Source: Bacteroidales bacterium (GTDB lineage Bacteria; Bacteroidota; Bacteroidia; Bacteroidales; F082). From it: a stretch of 64,000 bases of DNA. The stretch spans positions 248,001 to 312,000 of the forward strand of contig JAFRRS010000023.1 of assembly GCA_017427985.1 (NCBI GenBank), in the 5' to 3' direction. Below the pieces are notes generated by a model that was not told the DNA's origin, made no database searches, and saw only the letters and a program-made list of their open reading frames with translations. Shown here piece after piece: positions 58,254 to 64,000 of the stretch. The position numbers and the translations under genes were made by a program. Position 1 is the stretch's first letter. Each line of letters starts with the position of its first letter.

Positions 58254-59078
58254 TTATTTCTTTTTTATAGGGCTTTCGGGTTCTTTCGCCATCAGCTTAT
58301 ACTCGCACCATTCTGAAAAATTCGGCATCGCGAATGTGAAGAATTTTGTGATTTTTCCGACTGGAGTGAGAAGCATCTCATTTTTACGGAATCTGAGTCC
58401 GTATGCCAACCTTTGCGCCACACGCTCCGCGGTCATCATCTTTTTCTCATCACGAGGTGTCATGCCTTGTGGCGTGCCGTCGGCAAGAAGCGCCTTGTTT
58501 CTGATGTTGGATGCGGTGAATCCGGGAGCGAACACCATGACATGAAGCCCGTCGTAGCGATGTTCCACGCGCAAAGTGTCGAGGAATCCCCTGATGGCGA
58601 ACTTTGATGCGGAATAGCCTGTCCTGCCTGGCAGTCCGAGATATCCGGCAGTGGAGATAACACCCACGACGCTGCCTTTCGACTCCAAAAGATACGGCAG
58701 AGCATATTTTGTGCAATAGACTGTTCCCCAGAAGTTGGTGTCCATCAAACGCCTGATGACATCGAGGTCAAGGTCAATGAACTTGGCACGCATGGAGATT
58801 CCAGCATTGTTGACGAGAACGTCGATGCGACCGAAGGTCTCAACAGTCTTTTGAATCAGGTTCTTGCAGTCCTCTTCCACCGTCACATCTGTCTTGACGC
58901 ACAACACCTTTTCAGGAGCAGGCATGTCTTTCCTTATCTCCTCTAGTTTCTCGACAGAACGTGCCGCCATAACCACCTTGGCATTCAGCGAAGCGAACAA
59001 TTTAGCGGCAGCCAGCCCGATTCCAGAGCTGGCTCCCGTAATAATTATAACTTTGTCTATAAAATATTTGACATTCAT
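58254..59078 (-). CDS. SDR oxidoreductase, candidate 3-ketosphinganine reductase
   Basis: The 274-residue Rossmann protein has the cofactor motif TGASSGIGLAAAKLF (~14-28), VNNAGIS (~91-97), and Tyr-x3-Lys catalytic YSASK (~156-160). It is preceded by serine palmitoyltransferase 2 nt upstream, so the most economical role is reduction of 3-ketosphinganine to sphinganine. Direct evidence is lacking; general SDRs share the same motifs. The C-terminal tail (FAMPNFSEWCEYKLMAKE) is hydrophobic/amphipathic, as in membrane-linked lipid reductases. Confidence 0.75.
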   Translation of the reverse strand: MNVKYFIDKVIIITGASSGIGLAAAKLFASLNAKVVMAARSVEKLEEIRKDMPAPEKVLCVKTDVTVEEDCKNLIQKTVETFGRIDVLVNNAGISMRAKFIDLDLDVIRRLMDTNFWGTVYCTKYALPYLLESKGSVVGVISTAGYLGLPGRTGYSASKFAIRGFLDTLRVEHRYDGLHVMVFAPGFTASNIRNKALLADGTPQGMTPRDEKKMMTAERVAQRLAYGLRFRKNEMLLTPVGKITKFFTFAMPNFSEWCEYKLMAKEPESPIKKK

Positions 59079-59080
59079 AC

Positions 59081-60340
59081 TTAAAGAATAGCCATCTGAG
59101 GCATCTCAGGATTGTCGTACTTGCCTGCCGCGAGTTTTTCCTTAATCTCTTTGAATGCGTTCAATGTGTAATCCACGTCTTCGAGAGAGTGAGCCGCCGT
59201 CGGGATGATTCTGAAGATAATCATGCCTCTCGGGATGACAGGATATGTCACGATGGAACAGAAAATCTTGTAGTTGGTGCGCAAATCAAGGGCGATCCAA
59301 GCGGCTTGCACCTCGTTGCCAGGCAGGAAGATAGGTGTCACGCACGCCTCTGCCGGTCCGATTTCGAAGCCGAGGTTGCGGAAACCGTTCTGCAAGGTAC
59401 GAGTCACGGTCCAAAGTTTCTTACGGAGCTCGTCACCTTCAGCGCTGCGGATGATTTCAAGACGTTTCAAGCAGCCTTCCACGATAGGCATCGGCAGTGA
59501 CTTGGCGTACATCTGCGAACGCATGTTATATCTCAGATAATCAATGACATACTTTGGACCTGCCACGAAGCCGCCGATGATAGCCATCGACTTGGCGTAA
59601 GCACCGATGTAAAGGTCTATCTCGTCCATCACGCCGAAATGCTCTGATGTGCCGCGGCCTGTAGGACCCATGCAACCGAATCCGTGAGCGTCGTCGATGA
59701 GGATGCGGAAATTGTATTTCTTCTTGAGAGCCGCAATCTGGTCAAGGATACCGAGAGCGCCAGTCATTCCGAACACGCCTTCAGTGATGAGAAGGATGCC
59801 GCCACCGGTCTTCTTTACCACTTCTGTGGCACGCTGCAACATCTTCTCGCAGCTGACGATATCGTTGTGTTTGAAGTGGAACGACTGTCCCATGTGGAGA
59901 CGTTTGCCGTCGATGAGGCAGGCATGAGCCTCGGCGTCGAACACAATGACATCGTTGCGAGTGCAGAGGGCATCTATTGTCGAGACGATACCCTGGTAGC
60001 CGAAGTTAAACTCGTAAGCGTCCTCTTTGCGTTCAAAATCAGCGAGTTCGCGTTCAAGACGCTCGTGCAGACGTGTATTACCGCTCATCATTCTGGCACC
60101 CATAGGATAAGCGAGACCCCAGCGTGCAGCAGCTTCAGCGTCCACTCTCCTCACCTCTGGATGGTTGGCGAGACCGAGATAGTTGTTCAAGCTCCAGCAC
60201 AGAACGTCAACACCGTTGAAACGCATGTGTGGTCCGAGTTCGCCTTCCAGACGCGGGAACGCGAAATATCCGTGAATGCGGTCCATATACTGTCCGATAG
60301 GACCACCAGAATCGTGAGCTATTCTTTCAAAAATTTCCAT
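59081..60340 (-). CDS. spt: Serine palmitoyltransferase-like alpha-oxoamine synthase
   Basis: The 419-residue PLP enzyme condenses serine with an acyl-CoA to start sphingolipid synthesis. Motifs: LNNYLGLANHPEVRRVDAEA (~52), GARMMSGNTRLHERLE (~81), FDAEAHACLIDGKRLH (~134), DDAHGFGCMGPTGRG (~212), PLP Lys in YIGAYAKSMAIIGG (~250). The insertion of Met/Ala before GG and the N-terminal DRIHGYFAFPRLEGELGPHM match Bacteroidota SPT rather than KBL or BioF. It has its own promoter at 60366-60373. Confidence 0.88.
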   Translation of the reverse strand: MEIFERIAHDSGGPIGQYMDRIHGYFAFPRLEGELGPHMRFNGVDVLCWSLNNYLGLANHPEVRRVDAEAAARWGLAYPMGARMMSGNTRLHERLERELADFERKEDAYEFNFGYQGIVSTIDALCTRNDVIVFDAEAHACLIDGKRLHMGQSFHFKHNDIVSCEKMLQRATEVVKKTGGGILLITEGVFGMTGALGILDQIAALKKKYNFRILIDDAHGFGCMGPTGRGTSEHFGVMDEIDLYIGAYAKSMAIIGGFVAGPKYVIDYLRYNMRSQMYAKSLPMPIVEGCLKRLEIIRSAEGDELRKKLWTVTRTLQNGFRNLGFEIGPAEACVTPIFLPGNEVQAAWIALDLRTNYKIFCSIVTYPVIPRGMIIFRIIPTAAHSLEDVDYTLNAFKEIKEKLAAGKYDNPEMPQMAIL

Positions 60341-60365
60341 TTTGTTTGAGTTTTGTTTTGTCTCG

Positions 60366-60373
60366 CAAAATTA
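60366..60373 (-). promoter_or_regulatory. -7 box TAATTTTG for spt
   Basis: It reads TAATTTTG on the minus strand, 26 nt upstream of the ATG at 60340, divergent with the box at 60450. Confidence 0.65.
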
Positions 60374-60449
60374 GTAAAAATATTTACAGTAAACACATAT
60401 TTGCATTTTTTATTTTCTACAAAAATTAAGACACATCAGTTTTTTTTAA

Positions 60450-60457
60450 TATCTTTG
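60450..60457 (+). promoter_or_regulatory. -7 box TATCTTTG for the SDR-VOC operon; decides the start
   Basis: It reads TATCTTTG on the plus strand, 16 nt before ATG 60473. Frames reaching back to 60353 cross it and are rejected. Confidence 0.7.
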
Positions 60458-60472
60458 CGTGATTTTTTGTGT

Positions 60473-61264
60473 ATGATAGACTTAAAAAATAAAAACGCCC
60501 TTGTTACCGGTGCCAGTTCAGGCATCGGGGCAGCCATAGCGCGCCGTCTCGCCAAGGAGAAATGCAACCTTTTTCTCACGGGACTGGACGAGTCGCAGCT
60601 ACAGGAGACGAAGGAGATATGCGAGAAGGAAGGCGTAAGCGTTTTTTACAAGGAATGTAACTTCGCCGAGTTCGGATCTATAGACGAACTCGTGAAAACC
60701 ATAAAATCAACGGGATTCAACATCGATTTGTATGTGCTCAATGCCGGCATCTCACAACGCGACCGCGGACTGGAAACTGACTTTGCCATCGACCAGAAGA
60801 TAATGCAGGTGAACTACTGGAGCAGCGTTTATCTCATCAAGCAGTTCAAGGAAGAGATATTGGCTTCAAAACAAGTCAACATTTCGGTAACGACTTCATT
60901 AGCAGGACTTTTCGGTTTTCCGTTAAGGACATCATACTGCGCCTCAAAACACGCTTTGTTCGGATTCTTCGAGTCACTCGACCTCGAATATCCCAACATT
61001 CACGTCACTTTCCTCATTCCAGGACGCATCAACACGCCTATAAGCAAGAGCGCATTGATGGGCAACGGCGAGAAATACGCAAAGATGGACCCCGGACAGG
61101 CCAAAGGGCTTGATGTGGACAAGGCGGCAGCACGCGCTGTCAAGGCGATTAAGAAACAGAAACATCGCAAACTCATCGGAAAAGGAGAACTTCTCATGGC
61201 ATATATTAATAGGTATATCCCATGGCTTTATTATAAAATTGCTAATAAAATTTCCCCAACATAA
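60473..61264 (+). CDS. SDR-family oxidoreductase
   Basis: The protein has 263 residues from ATG 60473. TGASSGIGAAIARRL (~13-27), LNAGISQRD (~88) and catalytic YCASK (~155) define a classical SDR. The C-terminal ~30 residues end in a hydrophobic helix (MAYINRYIPWLYYKIANKI), similar in style to the SDR beside spt. Divergently placed to spt; it could be a second ketoreductase or a polyol/sugar SDR. The stop TAA overlaps the next ATG by one base. Confidence 0.8.
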   Translation: MIDLKNKNALVTGASSGIGAAIARRLAKEKCNLFLTGLDESQLQETKEICEKEGVSVFYKECNFAEFGSIDELVKTIKSTGFNIDLYVLNAGISQRDRGLETDFAIDQKIMQVNYWSSVYLIKQFKEEILASKQVNISVTTSLAGLFGFPLRTSYCASKHALFGFFESLDLEYPNIHVTFLIPGRINTPISKSALMGNGEKYAKMDPGQAKGLDVDKAAARAVKAIKKQKHRKLIGKGELLMAYINRYIPWLYYKIANKISPT

Positions 61265-62334
61265 TGAAGAAACAAAAAGAGAAAGTTATCTGTGGAATAC
61301 AGCAGGTCGGAATCGGAGTTGAAGACCTCATGACGGCTTGGAAATGGTACAACCAGAATCTTAACATTGAAATTCCAATGGTTGACGACGAAGGTGTCGC
61401 GGAGCGCATGCTTCCTTATACGGGAGGCAAGCCGCAGCCGAGACACGCCATCCTTGCCATTTCACAGCGCGGCGGCGGCGGACTGGAGATTTGGCAGCCT
61501 AAAGGACGCCAGGTGGTTTATCCAAAAGAGCCTCTTCGCATCGGCGATTACGGCATCAACATTTGCAAGATAAAAGCCAAAGACGTGAAAGCCGCCTGCA
61601 ACTATTTCATTGACAACAGCATAGAAGTCTTAAGCAAGATAAGCATCTCTCCTCTCGGACTTGAGCATTTCTACATGCAGGACCCATGGGGCAATATTTT
61701 TGAGATTGAGCAAGACGACTATTGTTTCATCAATGCCGACAAACTCACTGGAGGTTCAAACGGAGTGGTGATTGGAGTTTCTGACATGGATAAATCCATA
61801 GAATTCTACAGCAAACTCATTGATTACGATATTGTTGCATTCGACAAGACCGGTGTTTTCGACGATTTGTCGGATTTGCCTGGCGGAAAATGCAAGATAC
61901 GCCGCGTTGAGCTTAAACGCTCGAAACCGGTCTGCGGTCCGCTCAGCGACCTGATGGGAAACTCGCACATCGAACTGGTTCAAAACCTTGAAATTGAAGG
62001 ACATAAGACGCTCGAAGGCAGATGGTGGGGCGACCCAGGTTTCATTCATCTTTGTTTCGACATCCGCAATATGGACTTGGTGCAGAAAGCGGCGAAAGAA
62101 CTGGGGCATGACTTCGTGTGCGACAGCGGCGACAACTTCGACATGGGCGACGCCAATGGACATTTCACTTACGTGGAAGACCCCGACGGAACGCTCATCG
62201 AGTTTGTCGAGACATTCAAAATCCCAGTCATCAGGAAGCTGGGGATATCAATAAACCTTAAGAAAAGAAGCGACTATAAGCCGTTGCCGAGAATCATTAC
62301 AAAGGCGCTACGATTTATGAGAGTGGAGTTCTAA
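61264..62334 (+). CDS. Two-domain VOC (glyoxalase/dioxygenase fold) protein
   Basis: The protein has 356 residues with two VOC modules (~10-150 and ~160-320). Metal-ligand-like positions are GIQQVGIGVEDL, LEIWQP, HFYMQDPWGNIFEIEQ, and GFIHLCFDI with EDPDGTLIEFVE. It resembles 4-hydroxyphenylpyruvate dioxygenase-type or methylmalonyl-CoA epimerase-type VOCs, but it fits neither precisely. Its translation is coupled to the SDR (TAATG). A perfect terminator follows. Role in sphingolipid or other lipid metabolism is inference. Confidence 0.7.
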   Translation: MKKQKEKVICGIQQVGIGVEDLMTAWKWYNQNLNIEIPMVDDEGVAERMLPYTGGKPQPRHAILAISQRGGGGLEIWQPKGRQVVYPKEPLRIGDYGINICKIKAKDVKAACNYFIDNSIEVLSKISISPLGLEHFYMQDPWGNIFEIEQDDYCFINADKLTGGSNGVVIGVSDMDKSIEFYSKLIDYDIVAFDKTGVFDDLSDLPGGKCKIRRVELKRSKPVCGPLSDLMGNSHIELVQNLEIEGHKTLEGRWWGDPGFIHLCFDIRNMDLVQKAAKELGHDFVCDSGDNFDMGDANGHFTYVEDPDGTLIEFVETFKIPVIRKLGISINLKKRSDYKPLPRIITKALRFMRVEF

Positions 62335-62338
62335 ATAG

Positions 62339-62364
62339 AAAAGGCTGCGAATTCGCAGCCTTTT
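62339..62364. terminator. Bidirectional intrinsic terminator
   Basis: AAAAGGCTGCGAA/TTCGCAGCCTTTT is a perfect 13-bp palindrome with T-runs. It separates the convergent VOC and ompH genes. Confidence 0.85.
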
Positions 62365-62383
62365 CTATTTATTCAAATTATTA

Positions 62384-62893
62384 TTAAAGTCCCAGTTTTT
62401 TCTTCACGTCGGCAGTGATGTCGATCGCGCTGTCGCCGATTGAGAGGATAACGGTCTTTTCAAACACGTATGCCAGACCTTTTGCCTTCAAGACGTCGTC
62501 GATAGCTGCTTTGATCTTGTCGAGCATAGGCTTTGAAAGCTCTTCCTGCTTTGCTGCGAGGTCAGCCTCTGCACCTGCCTGAAACTCCTGGATTCTGCTC
62601 TGGAGATCCATGATTTCCTTTTCCTTTGACTGACGGAGGATATTCGACATTGTGGCTTCATTTGCCTGATAATCTCTCAACTTGCTCTGATATTCTGTTG
62701 CCATTGCCTGAAGCTGTGCCTGGAGTTCGCCGTAATAAGCCTGCAAATCCTGCTGGATTTTCGCTCCTTCTGGCATCATGTCAATAATTGCTTGTGAGTC
62801 AACATAACCGATTTTCTGTCCCTGTGCGTTAGCTCCAAAGCTTATGCCGAGTGCCAACACAAACAAAACCAATACTTTAGCTAATTTTTTCAT
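62384..62893 (-). CDS. OmpH/Skp-family periplasmic chaperone
   Basis: The protein has 169 residues. The signal peptide ends at FGANAQ. KIGYVDSQAIIDMMPEGAKI begins the Skp core; a long coiled-coil tentacle (~50-115, NILRQSKEKEIMDLQSRIQE) and the closing strand segment follow. The family guards outer-membrane proteins en route to BamA. Second of two tandem copies; it has its own -7 box (62927-62934). Confidence 0.88.
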   Translation of the reverse strand: MKKLAKVLVLFVLALGISFGANAQGQKIGYVDSQAIIDMMPEGAKIQQDLQAYYGELQAQLQAMATEYQSKLRDYQANEATMSNILRQSKEKEIMDLQSRIQEFQAGAEADLAAKQEELSKPMLDKIKAAIDDVLKAKGLAYVFEKTVILSIGDSAIDITADVKKKLGL

Positions 62894-62926
62894 TTTTATT
62901 TAATTTAATTTTAATCTATTTTCGTG

Positions 62927-62934
62927 CAAAAATA
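62927..62934 (-). promoter_or_regulatory. -7 box TATTTTTG for the second ompH
   Basis: It reads TATTTTTG on the minus strand, 34 nt upstream of the ATG at 62893. The gene can thus be expressed apart from bamA. Confidence 0.6.
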
Positions 62935-62977
62935 CTATTTTTTTTCATTAACTGGTCAAATAATTTAATATTTGGCA

Positions 62978-63616
62978 TTATTTCTTCTCGCCTCCATCTT
63001 TCGGCGTTCTCGGTGCTGACTTACCGCCGCCGCCACTGCTTGATGATGTGCTTGCTGCACGTTTGCGGTCGGCACGGCGCACTGTCTGCATCACATTGCC
63101 AATCTCATCAAGAACGTCGTCGCTGATGTCGAACTTGTCGTTGCAGAACAAAATCGTTGTGCCAGCAGCCTTGTCAAAAACGAAAGAGTAGTTCTTGACT
63201 TGCGCGATTTGCGTGATGGCATTGTAAATCTTTTCCTGAATCGGCTGGATGAGCTCCACACGTTTTGTAAACAACTCCCCTTCCGGTCCGTAATACTGCA
63301 TCTGAAGAGCGGTCAGCTCCTGTTCCTTGGCAGCGATGGCGTCTTCTTTTTTCTTCTTCATATTGTCAGAAAGAAGCACCGATTCAGTCTGATACTCGCG
63401 TTGCATCTGGTCGAGCTTGTCACGCAAAGCCTTCAGCTCCTTCTGCCATTTCACCGACAGCTGGTTGATTTCCTCCTGAGCGTCGCCATATTCAGGAATA
63501 TTCTGAAGAATATAATCCGTGTCGACGTATGCTATTTTTTGATTTCCCTGGGCATTGGCTGAAGAAACGCCAAGAATCATAAAGAAAGCGAGCAATAATA
63601 ATGTTTTAGTTTTCAT
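62978..63616 (-). CDS. OmpH/Skp-family periplasmic chaperone, longer copy
   Basis: The protein has 212 residues. The signal peptide ends at SSANAQ. KIAYVDTDYILQNIPEYGDA starts the core. Coiled coil ~45-115. A low-complexity C-terminal tail (SSSGGGGKSAPRTPKDGGEKK) of about 25 residues is absent from the neighbour and from classical Skp. It lies 29 nt after bamA, and is probably in its operon. Confidence 0.88.
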   Translation of the reverse strand: MKTKTLLLLAFFMILGVSSANAQGNQKIAYVDTDYILQNIPEYGDAQEEINQLSVKWQKELKALRDKLDQMQREYQTESVLLSDNMKKKKEDAIAAKEQELTALQMQYYGPEGELFTKRVELIQPIQEKIYNAITQIAQVKNYSFVFDKAAGTTILFCNDKFDISDDVLDEIGNVMQTVRRADRKRAASTSSSSGGGGKSAPRTPKDGGEKK

Positions 63617-63645
63617 ATCAATTTATCTTTTAATTCAAAATCTTT

Positions 63646-64000
63646 TTAGTCAATTGAGCCGCCTATTGAGAAGTGGAACTGGCTTCCTGCGGCATCGCTT
63701 GCGCCAGGCACCTCGTCGAAACCATAGCCCCAGTCGAGACCGAGCATACCGAACATCGGCAGGTAGATTCTCACGCCGAGACCTGCTGAACGGTAGAGGT
63801 CGAACGGGTTAAACTTGTCGAATCCGAGCCAGCAGTTACCCGCCTCCACGAATGTCAGGGCGAAGATGGTCGCCGACGGGTTCAAGGTAAGAGGATAACG
63901 GAGCTCCATAGTATATTTCGCGAAGATATTACCGCCCTCGTTACTGTTCAGCGTATATGTCGGGGTCAATGCGGTGTTGGCGTAGCCTCGCATACCGATA
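63646..64000 (-). CDS. bamA: BamA outer-membrane assembly factor, C-terminal fragment (cut by window edge)
   Basis: The last ~117 residues are in the window. MRGY near the edge matches the conserved VRGF/Y motif of the Omp85 L6 loop. Barrel strands follow (KYTMELRYPLTL; ATIFALTFVEAGNCW), then LGVRIYLPMFGMLGLDWGYG and the C-terminal strand FHFSIGG. The frame is open to the right edge, so the start is outside. bamA followed by two ompH genes is the usual Bacteroidota order. Confidence 0.88.
   Translation of the reverse strand, partial: IGMRGYANTALTPTYTLNSNEGGNIFAKYTMELRYPLTLNPSATIFALTFVEAGNCWLGFDKFNPFDLYRSAGLGVRIYLPMFGMLGLDWGYGFDEVPGASDAAGSQFHFSIGGSID

Overview
The window is a stretch of a Bacteroidales-type chromosome, probably from an uncultured gut member. 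The evidence is internal. About thirty genes are preceded by the Bacteroidota -7 box (TAnnTTTG). There is a type IX secretion (T9SS) sorting-domain protein, a serine palmitoyltransferase for bacterial sphingolipids, Bacteroidota-only families (FadL-like OMPP1, DUF2027-Smr, head-GIN, DUF4956, DUF2490), paired 2-oxoacid:ferredoxin oxidoreductase subunits, and a bamA-ompH-ompH run at the right edge. Base composition and codon use look AT-richer in the accessory parts.

Region 1 (1-8.1 kb) is accessory. It holds two MORN-repeat proteins (one a large lipoprotein with an Ala-rich segment and an unrecognised C-terminal domain), an OmpA-like protein, and a tight three-gene cassette: a Rossmann-like protein with one TM, a multi-TM protein ending in a 15-bp tandem repeat, and a membrane-anchored HEXXH peptidase. 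A near-identical promoter block precedes a small broken gene and this cassette. Region 2 (8.1-17.2 kb) looks like a defence or conflict island: an AlbA/Schlafen-type regulator, several orphan genes, an operon of ABC-type ATPase + small membrane protein + Walker-less DnaB-like protein + orphan, a DUF1232 protein, and an AbiEi/AbiEii pair.

Region 3 (17.3-37.5 kb) is mostly housekeeping: carbonic anhydrase, tRNA-Arg(CCG), Smr protein, radical SAM and SpoU proteins, a T9SS cargo, CdsA-Psd phospholipid genes, MazG, a PagL-like protein, ProRS, envelope proteins, Nif3 with its zinc-ribbon partner, and lpxK-PNP-lpxH followed by an M20 peptidase. Region 4 (37.6-44.3 kb) is an islet: a compact operon of AMP-ligase, acyl carrier protein, SMR-type membrane protein, LolA-like protein, secreted alpha/beta hydrolase and iron-sulfur flavoprotein, preceded by about 290 nt of highly structured RNA with its own promoter. 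Beside it lies an HTH antitoxin-like gene with the stump of a nucleotidyltransferase toxin.

Region 5 (44.3-64 kb) carries DsbD, TilS, flavin reductase, KorAB with a divergent ferredoxin, a seven-gene MarR/VTC/DUF4956/DUF2490/GH2 operon, a divergent sphingolipid-type locus (SPT + SDR against SDR + VOC), and the ompH/bamA envelope genes. Dispersed palindromic repeats of several families sit between genes. Some lie inside tilS and the radical SAM gene without breaking the frame, and one supplies the stop codon of lpxH.

The best candidates for undescribed biology are the structured RNA plus ligase/ACP operon (38.1-43.4 kb), the ATPase/dead-DnaB operon (12.7-15.0 kb) and the HEXXH cassette (5.0-7.9 kb). 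All family names were read by eye from protein motifs. No database was searched.
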